DNA of 64,000 bases from Martinezella dioscoreae (GCF_009176305.1 NZ_BLAJ01000008.1:62001-126000), one strand, 5' to 3'. Shown: positions 17,704-27,767, counted from the stretch's first letter. Numbers and translations: made by a program. The notes: a model not told the origin generated them from the sequence alone.

Positions 17704-17780
17704 CGTCCGTTTCCTTCAATGCGCCACCCCTTTGCCCGGGGTCATTTTGATGCGATGAAGATGCATCCGAACCGTCCTTC

Positions 17781-17830
17781 TGATAATCTCCTCAAATCGG
17801 GAAGGATCATCAAGTCACAGTGGATAATCC
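17781..17830. repeat. 50-bp operator-like repeat, copy 2
   Basis: This second copy lies in the gap between the adaptor gene and the divergent LysR gene, ending 9 bases before the LysR start. It has TGATAATC, GGATCATC and GGATAATCC half-sites. The position fits a LysR binding region made of a recognition and an activation site. The same element sits before the EmrB-type gene 1.33 kb away. Confidence 0.65.
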
Positions 17831-17839
17831 GAGGACAAT

Positions 17840-18742
17840 ATGGATCGGTTGACCAGCCTCACAGTCTTTGGCCGGGTGGTGGAATGTGGCGGCTTTTCCG
17901 CCGCCGCCCGCCGGCTCAACATGTCCGTCACCATGGTGGGCAATCACGTGCAATCGTTGGAAGACCGCTTGGGTGCGCGGCTTCTGAACCGGACGACGCG
18001 CCGGATCAGTTTGACGGAAACCGGCAAATATTATTATGAGCGTTCCTCACAGATACTGGCCGATCTCGAGGAGGCCGATCGGGCCGCCGGCGCGCTTAGT
18101 ACCATGCCGCGAGGCACGCTTAAGCTCTATACCAGCGGCGCAATAGTCCGCTTCCTGCTTCCCGTCGTCAACGAATTCATGACCCAATATCCCGCGATCT
18201 CGCTCGATTTCAACGTCGGCGAACGGTCGATCGACATGGTCGAGGAGGGTTACGACCTGATGATCCGAACCCTCCCCGCATCCGACTCGACACTCGTCGC
18301 GCGCAAGCTCGCGCCCTGGCGGCACATGCTCGTTTGCTCGCCCGAATATCGTGACACACATCCGATGCCGAAGGTTCCGGCCGACCTCGCGGAGCATAAT
18401 TGCCTGCAATATACCTATTACCCGTATGGCGACGAATGGCGTTTCGAGGATGCCGATGGCAAGCAGGTGGGCGTCAAGATTTCTGGCAATGTCGTCTCCA
18501 ACAGCGCGGAGACGCTGCGCTTTCTCCTGGCGAGCGGGCAGGGCATCTTTCTCGCTCCGAGTTTCATCGTCTTCGAAGAGGTCGCCGCTGGCCGTCTCGT
18601 GCGTGTCATGCCCGACTATCGCGCCGTGGAATTCACGATCAGCGCGATCTATCCGAACCGTAGCCATCTGCCGACGAAAGTGCGATTGTTCATCGACCTT
18701 TTGGCGGAGCGTTTCGTCGAGCACCGCAAGTGGATGACCTGA
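17840..18742 (+). CDS. LysR-family regulator of the Emr-type pump
   Basis: 300 residues, winged helix-turn-helix at residues 1-60 (MDRLTSLTVFGRVVECGGFS, MSVTMVGNHVQSLEDRLGARLL) and a LysR substrate-binding domain behind it. GAGGA at 17831-17835 supports the start. It is divergent from the adaptor/DHA2 exporter genes across 136 bases that contain repeat copy 2, so it most likely senses a pump substrate and controls both the pump and itself. The NHVQSLEDRLG recognition helix differs from that of the other LysR protein at 7.0 kb, as do the candidate operators. Confidence 0.9.
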   Translation: MDRLTSLTVFGRVVECGGFSAAARRLNMSVTMVGNHVQSLEDRLGARLLNRTTRRISLTETGKYYYERSSQILADLEEADRAAGALSTMPRGTLKLYTSGAIVRFLLPVVNEFMTQYPAISLDFNVGERSIDMVEEGYDLMIRTLPASDSTLVARKLAPWRHMLVCSPEYRDTHPMPKVPADLAEHNCLQYTYYPYGDEWRFEDADGKQVGVKISGNVVSNSAETLRFLLASGQGIFLAPSFIVFEEVAAGRLVRVMPDYRAVEFTISAIYPNRSHLPTKVRLFIDLLAERFVEHRKWMT

Positions 18743-18804
18743 GCACAACAAGGCCGAGTCCTGTCCATCGGTGACGCAGCAGTGAATGGAGCCATCTCAA
18801 AGCC

Positions 18805-19310
18805 ATGGCGAACCGAATAACATGCGAGGGTCGTCCGGAGCTGCCTGCGATTCAGATGCAGAACGGATTCACCGACGTCTTCGTGGAAGTTCTCGCCATT
18901 GCTGCTTCGGTGTTGGCGCGAAGGAGGTCGGATCAAGCGTTTGCATCCTGGATCGCATCGCGAGATCACGCGGTCTTGGGACTTGGGGCGGTGGGATTCG
19001 ACATCGCCGAAATGCCCTGGCACGTCGCGACATTTGCCGCGGATCGGAATTTTGTAATTCGGGCGATCACCGCCGCGGAATCGAAAGTCGATTGGGAAAA
19101 GCTGGGCTACGAGCCGAAGGAAGACTGGCTGATGCCGCGCCTGATGCGTTTGCGAATGCTGTGTCGGCATTCGGACCACACAATATCAGGGCAAGCGGCG
19201 CGGCGATCCATTCGACCTTTTCCGAGAGCGACCTCAGGCGCTGCGAAACGCATGGGATCATCATGCATGCTTACGGATGCCTCGTCTGCAACAGGTCGGC
19301 GCCTTCCTGA
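18805..19310 (+). pseudogene. Frameshifted small gene of unknown function
   Basis: The first frame reads FTDVFVEVLAIAASVLARRR and then DHAVLGLGAVGFDIAEMPWH through KLGYEPKEDWLMPR near 19140. The natural continuation DAFANAVSAFGPHNIRASGA up to ETHGIIMHAYGCLVCN lies in another frame and ends at 19310. One inserted or lost base between about 19130 and 19150 explains this. The C-terminal H-x6-H-x2-GCLVCN segment looks like a small metal-binding end. I do not recognise a named family. The start is unclear, since no good ribosome binding site precedes 18805. The frame that stays open to 19476 beyond the shift looks non-coding. Confidence 0.5.
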
Positions 19311-19382
19311 AATTCACGGGCATGTGGCATGGCCTTACCGATCGTACAGGACGTCCTCGGGTCGATCCGGCCGGTGGCGGCA

Positions 19383-20399
19383 TCATGACTGCGGTTGTTC
19401 GGCGGGCTGGCGCGTTTCCGCCTGGCGTGCGGCCGACGCGAGGCGCCGTTGCGCCCGGATGGCGCTCCATTGTTGATCGATCAAGACGCCGATCAGGATG
19501 ACGCCGCCCATGACGGCGAAGTTGAGCGAGGAGGGGATACCCAAAAGGTTGACGAGGTTCTGCAATTCCTGCAGCAGGATCGTGCCCAGCACCACGCCGA
19601 TCAGCGATCCTTCACCGCCACGCAGCGAAAAGCCGCCAAGCACCGCCGCGGCGATCGCGTAGAGCTCATAGAATTGCCCATGGCTCGCCGGCGAAATGGA
19701 GCGGGTGTACATGGCGAAATAGATCGCTGAAAGCGCCGTCAGCACGCCGCATATGATGTAGGCGACCGTTACCATCTTCCTGGTGCGGATGCCGGAATAT
19801 TTCGCCGCCTCCTCATTCTTGCCGATGGCGTAGAGATAGCGGCCGTAGACGGAGCGATGCAGAACGATCCACATGACGGCGGCGATGATCACGAGCGCGA
19901 TGAAGGTGTTCGGCACGCCATAGAAGCGGCCGGCGGTCAGGAATTCGAGGGTGGGAAAGTTCTGGCCGAAGGCGAAGCCTGCCGTGCCGTCCGCTGTGTA
20001 GAAGCGCGCCGCGCCACGATAGATCAGGAGGCCGCAAAGAGTGACGACGAAAGGCTGGAGGTTGAGCCGGGTAATCAGCCAGCCATGGATCGCTCCCAGA
20101 ATGCCGCCAAGGATCAGGATCAGCGGCAGGGCGATCGCCCAGGGCATGTTCTGGACGGCGATGAAATCGATGAACAGGACGCCGAGCAAGGCAACCAGCG
20201 AGCCGACGGACAATTCGATGCCGCCGGTGATGATGACGAAAGCCTGGCCGATCGACAATATCCCGAAAAGGCCGATAAGGTTCGACGTATTGGCGAGGTT
20301 GATCGGCAACAGGAAGCGCGGATTGATGATCGTCACGACAATGCCGACAACGATAATCAACAAAAGCAGGCCCAGATCTTTCTTACTCATCGATATCAA
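19383..20399 (-). CDS. CUT2 sugar ABC transporter permease (RbsC-like)
   Basis: 338 residues with about 8-10 hydrophobic segments. Characteristic stretches are GIVVTIINPRFLLPINLANT, GGIELSVGSLVALLGV and YAIAAAVLGGFSLRGGEGSL, as in ribose/xylose/autoinducer-2 permeases. It forms the inner-membrane channel of a CUT2 importer with the ATPase gene upstream and the binding protein at 22.2-23.1 kb. The gap between this gene and the ATPase (20400-20518) is filled by a rhizobial intergenic repeat. The C-terminal tail is cationic and Gln-rich. The sugar is not evident from the permease. Confidence 0.92.
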   Translation of the reverse strand: MISMSKKDLGLLLLIIVVGIVVTIINPRFLLPINLANTSNLIGLFGILSIGQAFVIITGGIELSVGSLVALLGVLFIDFIAVQNMPWAIALPLILILGGILGAIHGWLITRLNLQPFVVTLCGLLIYRGAARFYTADGTAGFAFGQNFPTLEFLTAGRFYGVPNTFIALVIIAAVMWIVLHRSVYGRYLYAIGKNEEAAKYSGIRTRKMVTVAYIICGVLTALSAIYFAMYTRSISPASHGQFYELYAIAAAVLGGFSLRGGEGSLIGVVLGTILLQELQNLVNLLGIPSSLNFAVMGGVILIGVLIDQQWSAIRAQRRLASAARQAETRQPAEQPQS

Positions 20400-20420
20400 T
20401 TCCCATTGGCCGCGGCCGTT

Positions 20421-20518
20421 AGAGCAATTCCAAGCGAAGTGCGAAGCATCTTTCGCGGGAAATTGCGCAAAAACAATGAGATAGAGCGGTTCAGGTTTCC
20501 TTGGATAGCTGAACCACT

Positions 20519-20520
<2 letters not shown>
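20421..20520. repeat. Rhizobial-type intergenic palindromic repeat
   Basis: The stretch starts AGAGCAATTCC and ends with a near-perfect inverted repeat: an 18-base arm beginning AGAGCGGTTCAG at 20483-20500 pairs with GGATAGCTGAACCACTCT at 20503-20520 at 15 of 18 positions. From memory, mosaics with AGAGCAATTCC and AGAGCGGTTC arms are common between genes of Rhizobium and Agrobacterium (RIME-like elements). It lies inside the importer operon and overlaps the ATPase stop codon by two bases. Confidence 0.6.
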
Positions 20521-22060
<1,540 letters not shown>

Positions 22061-22123
22061 AACGAATATCATGCCTGTGCGATGTGGCTTCGAGAGCCGC
22101 GACGACGCGAGCAACTGCATTCG

Positions 22124-22154
22124 AGCAGCGCCGGTCCTCGCAACCGGCGCTGCT
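22124..22154 (-). terminator. Intercistronic hairpin after the sugar-binding protein gene
   Basis: AGCAGCGCCGGT (22124-22135) and ACCGGCGCTGCT (22143-22154) form a perfect 12-bp stem with a 7-base loop, 8 bases after the binding-protein stop and before the ATPase gene. There is no T-run, so it more likely protects the upstream mRNA or partly attenuates than fully terminates. Confidence 0.65.
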
Positions 22155-22162
22155 GGTTGGCC

Positions 22163-23119
22163 TTAATTGCCAGCCATGGCCTTCAGATTGGCCGCATAGG
22201 CATCGACGTCGTCCTTGCCGATGATTTTCGTCGGGATGATGATCAGCTTGTTGGCGGGAATACCCGATTTGTCGCCCTTCAGGTAGGCGGCCATCAGCTT
22301 CATGCCCTGATAGGCCCAGAGATAGGGCTGCTGCACCACCGTCGCGGCGATCGTTCCTTCCTTGACGCCGCCGAGCGTGATCGGATCATCATCGAAGCCG
22401 ACGACGGTGATCTGGCCGAGCTTGCCGGCTTCGCGCAGTGCTTCATAGATGCGGGGCGTGTTGTAGGAGTAGAAGCCGACCATGCAGGTGACGTCAGGGC
22501 TCGCGACGAGCGCGTCTTCGACATTCTTCTTCGCTCTCGTCTGGTCGATGTCGTCGCCGCGCACGTCGGTCAATTCGATCTTCGTGCCCGCCAGGCCATC
22601 CTTCATGCCCTGAATGCGCTCCTTGGCATTGTCGGCGCCGAGAAGTCCCACGAAGCCGATGCATTTGCCCCCGTTCGGCATGGCTTTCTTGGCGATCTCG
22701 GCGGCCTGCTTGCCGGCATCGACGTTCGATGAGCCGATATAGGCGACGCGGTTCGTATCCGGTGCATCGCTATCGGTGGTGAACAGCGCCGTTTCCGAGC
22801 CGATCTTGTTCAGCCCCTCCGTTGATGTCTTGGGATCGACGGCCGAAACCATGATGCCCTTGACGCCGGCCGCCACGAGGTCTTCCATCAATCGCTGCTG
22901 GATCGCGACCGATGATTGTTCAGGATATTTCAATTCCATGTTGAAGTCCGGCAATTCGGCCTGAGCCTTCTTGACGCCGGCTTCGGCCGCCTTCCAGAAG
23001 TCGGACGCGCCGTTGACCACAAATGCGAGAGTGGGCTTGTCCGCGGCATAGGTCGCCGTCGCATAGCTCAGCAGCAACCCTGCCGCGAAGGCGGCAGCGC
23101 CCCGTGTTACGTATTTCAT
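22163..23119 (-). CDS. CUT2 sugar ABC transporter substrate-binding protein
   Basis: 318 residues. The start at 23119 has GGGAGGA upstream. Residues 1-25 are a Sec signal ending ATATYAA. The mature part is a type I periplasmic binding fold (peripla_BP_4) with LAFVVNGASDFWKAAEAGV at the N-terminus and VVGFDDDPITLGGVKEG near residue 245, typical of ribose/galactose/autoinducer-2 binders. It delivers a sugar to the permease and ATPase encoded downstream on the same strand. It is divergent from a LacI regulator, and the 369-base gap holds an AT-rich dyad. The ligand is likely a pentose, hexose or polyol but is not fixed. Confidence 0.92.
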   Translation of the reverse strand: MKYVTRGAAAFAAGLLLSYATATYAADKPTLAFVVNGASDFWKAAEAGVKKAQAELPDFNMELKYPEQSSVAIQQRLMEDLVAAGVKGIMVSAVDPKTSTEGLNKIGSETALFTTDSDAPDTNRVAYIGSSNVDAGKQAAEIAKKAMPNGGKCIGFVGLLGADNAKERIQGMKDGLAGTKIELTDVRGDDIDQTRAKKNVEDALVASPDVTCMVGFYSYNTPRIYEALREAGKLGQITVVGFDDDPITLGGVKEGTIAATVVQQPYLWAYQGMKLMAAYLKGDKSGIPANKLIIIPTKIIGKDDVDAYAANLKAMAGN

Positions 23120-23488
23120 GATCGTCCTCCCATAGATCCGCCTGCGGGATCTGGTTGCAACTCGCGGCAGGCCGTCCTGAGCCCCCTCCCAGGGTTTTCT
23201 CGCCAAGCGAGATAAGGCACGTCCCACCACGACACCGACGGTATACGACTAATTTCAATTAGTAAATAGTATTAGTAATACAGTTGCCTGCGCGCGAAGC
23301 GGCGGACTCTCGAAAATCTAGCTATTTGGTTCAATTGCCAGCGATCTCGCGCTTAAAGATGTGGGTGGCGATTGTATGCCTGTCCGCGCCGGTTGCCGAG
23401 ATCGTGCAATTGATGATAATAAAAATTAGCGCATGAAGGCGGCCGTGGGGATCGTAGGCCGTTTTCGCTTCAGGGGAGATGAGACGCA
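23120..23488. promoter_or_regulatory. Divergent control region of the CUT2 operon
   Basis: This gene-free region separates the binding-protein gene from the divergent LacI gene. Its most marked structure is ACTAATT-TC-AATTAGT at 23248-23263, a perfect 16-base dyad, followed by two more ATTAGTAA-type half-sites up to 23280. It lacks the central CG of classical LacI operators, so assignment to the adjacent regulator is tentative. The rest shows no clear signal. Confidence 0.4.
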
Positions 23489-24631
23489 GTGAAGAAGATA
23501 TCGGCCGCGAACGGCGATCGCACGGCCACCGACAACAGGGCAACGAAGCGAAGCGGCCGTCGTTCCGGTACGAGGGTCACGATGACCGATATCGCCAAGG
23601 CGGCTGGATGTTCGCAAAGCGCAGTATCCTTTGTCCTCAACAATACGCCGGGCATGCGGCTATCGCAGCAGACCCGTGAGAGGGTCATCGAGGCAGCCCG
23701 CCAGCTTGGCTATGTCGCGCCGGTGCTTGCCGCGCCGCCGGCGCTGCTGTCTCCGTCGAGGCTCGATGGCGTCATCGGCTTTGCCGTCGACCAGCTTGCA
23801 ACCAGTCCGGAGGCGGTTGTCGCGATCGAAGGAGCGCGCCAGGCCTGCTGGAATGCCGGAAACGTTCTGCTCGTCGCACAGACCATGAGTGATCCTGTCA
23901 TGGAGCCGAGAGCGATCAAGGCGCTCACCAACAGCGGCATCTCGGCGCTCATCTACATGACGATCTTCACCCGCGAGGTGGAGGTGCCGGATTATCTTTA
24001 TGATCTCAATATCCCGATCATTCTTCTGAATTGCTATACGTCCGACTATGCCTTTCCGTCCGTCGTTCCGAGCGAAATCGCCGGCGGGCAGACCGCGACC
24101 CGGCATCTGATCTCACATGGGCATCATCGCATCGCGACGATCACGGGCGAACCGTGGATGCAGGCCGCCCAGGATCGATTGACCGGTTATCGTCGCGCCC
24201 TGGCGACGGCCGACATTCCATTCGATCCGGAGCTTGTCATAGAGGGTGACTGGTCGGCGAGCGCCGGCTATGCCGGCACCATGAAACTACTTGCGCTCCG
24301 CGAGCGCCCGACGGCGATTTTCTGCCAGAACGACCGCACCGCCATTGGCTGCTACGAAGCGCTGAAGGAGGCTGGCCTCCACATTCCGGAGGACATGTCG
24401 GTCATGGGTTATGACGACGAGGACATCTGCCGTCATCTCGTGCCGCCCCTGACGACCTCGGTCCTTCCTCACACGGCAATGGGCCAATGGGCGATCGAGC
24501 ATCTGGAAACGGCCGTCTTGCCGCGAGAGCGCCGCTACCAGATCACCAAGCTCGAATGCTCGCTTGTCAAACGTGCGTCGGTTGCCGCACCGGCTGGCAT
24601 CAGAACCGGGCGCAAGGTGCGAAAGGTTTGA
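23489..24631 (+). CDS. LacI-family regulator of the CUT2 importer
   Basis: 380 residues from GTG 23489, preceded by GGGGAG. The LacI helix-turn-helix begins only at residue 32 (MTDIAKAAGCSQSAVSFVLN), after a basic 30-residue extension (RATKRSGRRSG). An ATG at 23582 would remove the extension but has only a weak ribosome binding site. The effector domain is a periplasmic-binding-like fold with VMGYDDEDICRHLVPPLTTS near the end. It is divergent from the importer operon and is its probable local repressor, released by the imported sugar. Confidence 0.9.
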   Translation: MKKISAANGDRTATDNRATKRSGRRSGTRVTMTDIAKAAGCSQSAVSFVLNNTPGMRLSQQTRERVIEAARQLGYVAPVLAAPPALLSPSRLDGVIGFAVDQLATSPEAVVAIEGARQACWNAGNVLLVAQTMSDPVMEPRAIKALTNSGISALIYMTIFTREVEVPDYLYDLNIPIILLNCYTSDYAFPSVVPSEIAGGQTATRHLISHGHHRIATITGEPWMQAAQDRLTGYRRALATADIPFDPELVIEGDWSASAGYAGTMKLLALRERPTAIFCQNDRTAIGCYEALKEAGLHIPEDMSVMGYDDEDICRHLVPPLTTSVLPHTAMGQWAIEHLETAVLPRERRYQITKLECSLVKRASVAAPAGIRTGRKVRKV

Positions 24632-24688
24632 TCGGATTCGCCGGCAGGCGCGGGGCGATCCGTTCGCCTGGCAACCTGTAGAGGCGTC

Positions 24689-26020
24689 TTGGCGACTGAC
24701 GGTTCGATTGCTACGATGCGCGTCATGACGGTTCTCTCTCCGGATACCCGCCCGCCGCTCCGGCTTTCGTTCCGGCTGCCGTCGCTCACCCTGCGACTGC
24801 TGTGGCGCTTCTGGCCGCAGCTGATGGCGCTGTGGCTGCTCGGCCTGATCGGAAATTCGCTTCTCAACGAACTGGCGGTCATGATCGGCCGGCTGAATGC
24901 GCTGGCCGGGCTGTCTACCCTGGCCCTTGTCGTTCTCCTGAAGCTTGTCATTATCGTCGCGCTGTTCGAGACCGTGCGACCCGGGTTGGCCTCGCTTGAC
25001 GCCGCCTCGCGCGCTGCGGCTGCCTCGCCGGAAACCGATACCGGCGACGGCGCCGCGACGCCCAGCTTTACCTCGATACTCGCGCTGACCCTCGTGCCAT
25101 TCTTCGCCTACTATGCCGCCTGGGGATTTCTCGGCGACACGGTGAGGGAATATTCCAGGCTATCGCTCGACCTGATGCCGTTCGGGGAGGATTATAATCC
25201 TCTGAAATTCGGCAGCAGTGCCTGGCTCCTCGTCTCGGTTGCCATCGCCTGGGCGGTCAGGCGCTTTGCCAAATTCATGCATTCGCGTTCGAAAGCGCCT
25301 GTCTGGGCTGTCATCATCGTTGTTTGTGAGGCGAACTGGGCCTTCATCGGTCTCTTTGTTATTTCGACCTGGGAAGGCGACATCCGTTCCAGGGTCGCCA
25401 AGCTCCCCGAAACGATCGGGCATTTTTTCGGCTTTCTCAATCCGGTCGGCGATGCCGCGGCGGCCACCATCTTTCCGCCGACGGCGGAGGACGCGTCGCT
25501 TTCCTTTTCCAGGCAAATGCGCGGCCTGTTCCTTTATGCTCTTTATCCCGTCGTCTGGCTGACGCTCGCAGCCTTGGTCTATGGCTACGACATCAATGGC
25601 GAGCGCCCGCTGACGGAGGGCCGGTTGGCGCGCACGGTTTCGCGCTGGCGGTCGCTGCCAAAGGCGATCCGTGATTTCATTTCGCATTTCATCGCGGGCA
25701 CGGCAAAACGCTATCGTGCCTTGGCCGAGGGTGTCGGGCTGACACTCGGCTCCGGTCTCGGGCTGATGCTATCAGTCATTCTGCTTTACCGGCTGCTGGA
25801 TTGGAGCTCGGCCTGGGCCTGGTACGGCCTCTCCAGGCTGATCGGTCCGCACGATCTGCCTTTGTGGCAGATGATCGCGCAGGCCATTTCGCTCGTCTTC
25901 GGCAGTCCCAGCGCGCCGGGTGACGGCGTCCTCATCATGCCGATAAAGATCTGCCTGCTTGCCGCGGCTCTGGAAATCGGTTTCGCGCAGGGGCGGGAAT
26001 GGCGCCGCGGCGGAAGCTGA
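24689..26020 (+). CDS. Uncharacterised polytopic membrane protein
   Basis: 443 residues from TTG 24689 (AGAGG upstream); ATG at 24716 or 24725 is possible. I do not recognise a family. About eight hydrophobic segments are visible, among them PQLMALWLLGLIGNSLLNEL, TLALVVLLKLVIIVALFETV, a paired set around VPFFAYYAAWGFLG, AWLLVSVAIAWAV and GLMLSVILLYRLLDW, and a C-terminal helix MPIKICLLAAALEIGFAQ. A large loop (residues 240-280) is probably periplasmic. It is convergent with three coupled genes for single-pass membrane proteins, which suggests but does not prove a common envelope role. Confidence 0.65.
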   Translation: MATDGSIATMRVMTVLSPDTRPPLRLSFRLPSLTLRLLWRFWPQLMALWLLGLIGNSLLNELAVMIGRLNALAGLSTLALVVLLKLVIIVALFETVRPGLASLDAASRAAAASPETDTGDGAATPSFTSILALTLVPFFAYYAAWGFLGDTVREYSRLSLDLMPFGEDYNPLKFGSSAWLLVSVAIAWAVRRFAKFMHSRSKAPVWAVIIVVCEANWAFIGLFVISTWEGDIRSRVAKLPETIGHFFGFLNPVGDAAAATIFPPTAEDASLSFSRQMRGLFLYALYPVVWLTLAALVYGYDINGERPLTEGRLARTVSRWRSLPKAIRDFISHFIAGTAKRYRALAEGVGLTLGSGLGLMLSVILLYRLLDWSSAWAWYGLSRLIGPHDLPLWQMIAQAISLVFGSPSAPGDGVLIMPIKICLLAAALEIGFAQGREWRRGGS

Positions 26021-26054
26021 AGCACGCAGCGGTTCAGCCTCTCGTGGCTCTGCT

Positions 26055-26627
26055 TTAATTCAGCCGCAGCGGAAAGGATATGGCGTCCGGTCTCGTCGAA
26101 GCGAAGCTCAGCTGTGCCGACAAGGAGGGGATTGCGTCGGCCGGCACGACGAATTTTTCCTCCATGAGCGTATTTGCGCTTTTGGAGGGCGGCTGGCGCG
26201 ATACGGTATCGCAGCCATCGATGGGAGTGGCCTGTGGATCGAGGTCGCGGCTGAGATCCTTGGAGAGAATGAAATTGAGGGGCTGCCAGCGACGGCCCTT
26301 CGGGTCCGTCAGGGTCAGGCTGCATTGAGCCCAGGACTGTCCGATATCGTCTTCGGCTCTCGCGGCCAGCCTTACGATCACCAGGCGCATCTGGCCGGGG
26401 AAGGTCATTTTCCCGTCACGTCCGTCGCCGATCACCCTTGCCTGGTCGAGTGTCCAGGAGGCCTTGGCATAGGTCTGCCCGCCGATATTGCCGCTTACGC
26501 GCAGCTCGCTTCGCTTGATGTAATCCTCGGCGTTGCGCCATGCGTTGATGGCATAATAGCCGGCGAGCAAGAAGGGCAGGCTAAGCAGAGATGCCAACCA
26601 AAGCCGTCGTTCTCGTCTAGACGCCAT
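26055..26627 (-). CDS. Unknown single-pass membrane protein, third of a coupled trio
   Basis: 190 residues from ATG 26627, which overlaps the end of the preceding gene by 11 bases. Residues 1-30 hold a positively charged start (MASRRERRLWLASL) and one membrane helix (LLSLPFLLAGYYAINAW), with the rest predicted outside the cytoplasm. The outer part is beta-rich (ELRVSGNIGGQTYAKASWTL, MTFPGQMRLVIVRLAAR) and contains two cysteines (QCSLTLTD, IDGCDTVS) that could form a disulfide. No family recognised. Tight overlap with the upstream gene means the trio is made together. Confidence 0.65.
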   Translation of the reverse strand: MASRRERRLWLASLLSLPFLLAGYYAINAWRNAEDYIKRSELRVSGNIGGQTYAKASWTLDQARVIGDGRDGKMTFPGQMRLVIVRLAARAEDDIGQSWAQCSLTLTDPKGRRWQPLNFILSKDLSRDLDPQATPIDGCDTVSRQPPSKSANTLMEEKFVVPADAIPSLSAQLSFASTRPDAISFPLRLN

Positions 26628-27180
26628 TATTACCGATCTCCGCGCGGTCGCGGGTCTCGACGCTTCCACCGTCGAGCTTGACGCGAATTTCCGAATCCAG
26701 CTGAGGTGATGGCTGCCTGGAAAGCACCAGTGTCATATTGCTCGTTTCGTCTTCCGGCAGTTCGAAGATGAAGATGCCTGAGGTCGGCAGGCCCGGCTGC
26801 AAGTCCCTGGATGGCAGAAGGCGAGGGGCACCATCGGCACGATGGGTCTGCCGGTAGGAGCGGCCGGAAGCTCCTTCAATCGCCGCGGCCTGGATGGTCA
26901 TCGTGTCATATTTCGACTGCAGCTCGACACTGACGATCAGCCAGACGCCTTCGGTCTGTCGCTCGACCGGCTTGCCGTAAGAGGTGAATGCGATCGTTTT
27001 CGCGCGCAGGAACTTGGCGACCTTGACGCTGAACGTCTTGCTCGACACGGTGTCCTTCTGCGGTCCCGACGTTTCGATGGGACCGGTTAGAACGGCGTAG
27101 CTCGGTGTCGTCGATTGCAGGAAAGCCAGGAGCAGGGCGGCCACGCCGACGAGCAACACGGAAAGCAAGAGACGTGTCAA
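26617..27180 (-). CDS. Unknown single-pass membrane protein, second of a coupled trio
   Basis: 187 residues from TTG 27180, whose TTGA overlaps the stop of the preceding gene and which has AAGGAG just upstream; no ATG fits. An N-terminal helix (TRLLLSVLLVGVAALLLAFL) anchors a beta-rich domain with TIAFTSYGKPVERQTEGVWL and GIFIFELPEDETSNMTLVLS. The pattern of an extracellular domain with conserved single Trp and FELP resembles DUF4352-like immunoglobulin folds, but this is only a suggestion. Function unknown; translation is coupled to both neighbours. Confidence 0.65.
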   Translation of the reverse strand: MTRLLLSVLLVGVAALLLAFLQSTTPSYAVLTGPIETSGPQKDTVSSKTFSVKVAKFLRAKTIAFTSYGKPVERQTEGVWLIVSVELQSKYDTMTIQAAAIEGASGRSYRQTHRADGAPRLLPSRDLQPGLPTSGIFIFELPEDETSNMTLVLSRQPSPQLDSEIRVKLDGGSVETRDRAEIGNNGV

Positions 27181-27767
27181 GGATTTGCTCCTTGCCCCGC
27201 CGAAAGCGGCAAGCCGACGCGCGCCACGTCGTTCGGATTGAACCAGCCCGGCGCGGCATAGAGATTGTCCTTCGGCTTGTAAGTGGTTCCCACGATCGCG
27301 ACATTCAGCACTTTGGGAAGCGCCTGCGTCGCGGGCAATTGCCAGACGACCTTGACCTTTTCCGGCATCATCGGCTGAAGGTCCCAAAGCAAATCATTGT
27401 CCCGGACGAGATAGAATTGCGGGACCGGCGGATTTTCGAGATTTTCGAGCTTCAGCGTATCCCGATAGGAATTCGAGCTTTCCGCCGTCATGTTCTCAAG
27501 GGTCAGATCGAGTGTCAGCGCTTTCTTGCCATCGGGAAGGTGTCGGCCATCCGGCGTTTCGGCAGCGACGCCGCCGGAATGAAGCGTCACCATCCATTGG
27601 CCGGCATCGACGGGTTTGCCAGGCGCCACCTGTGCCACTTCCGCTTCTTCGCGGGTTTGGTAGATCGAATACCCAAGCGAGAGTGCGCCCGCCAGAAGGC
27701 CGCCGATACCGGCGATGATTCGTGTATGGAGCGCCTTGTTCGCTTTGCTGATGGCGGACTGATTCAT
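27177..27767 (-). CDS. Unknown single-pass membrane protein, first of a coupled trio
   Basis: 196 residues from ATG 27767. A short cytoplasmic start (MNQSAISKANKALHTR) leads into a membrane helix (IIAGIGGLLAGALSLGYSIY) and a predicted periplasmic domain. The domain has QWMVTLHSGGVAAETPDG, ALTLDLTLENMTAESSNSYR and KVKVVWQLPATQALPK, again beta-rich and reminiscent of DUF4352/telomeric-repeat-like Ig folds. The three proteins share the layout of anchor plus one beta domain and may be diverged copies of each other. No function is known to me. Confidence 0.65.
   Translation of the reverse strand: MNQSAISKANKALHTRIIAGIGGLLAGALSLGYSIYQTREEAEVAQVAPGKPVDAGQWMVTLHSGGVAAETPDGRHLPDGKKALTLDLTLENMTAESSNSYRDTLKLENLENPPVPQFYLVRDNDLLWDLQPMMPEKVKVVWQLPATQALPKVLNVAIVGTTYKPKDNLYAAPGWFNPNDVARVGLPLSAGQGANP

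Noticed and set aside
18805..19476. Reading the small gene as an intact 223-residue protein
   Set aside because: After about residue 112 the translation turns into Arg/Ser/Trp-rich non-coding-type sequence, while another frame carries the protein-like continuation.
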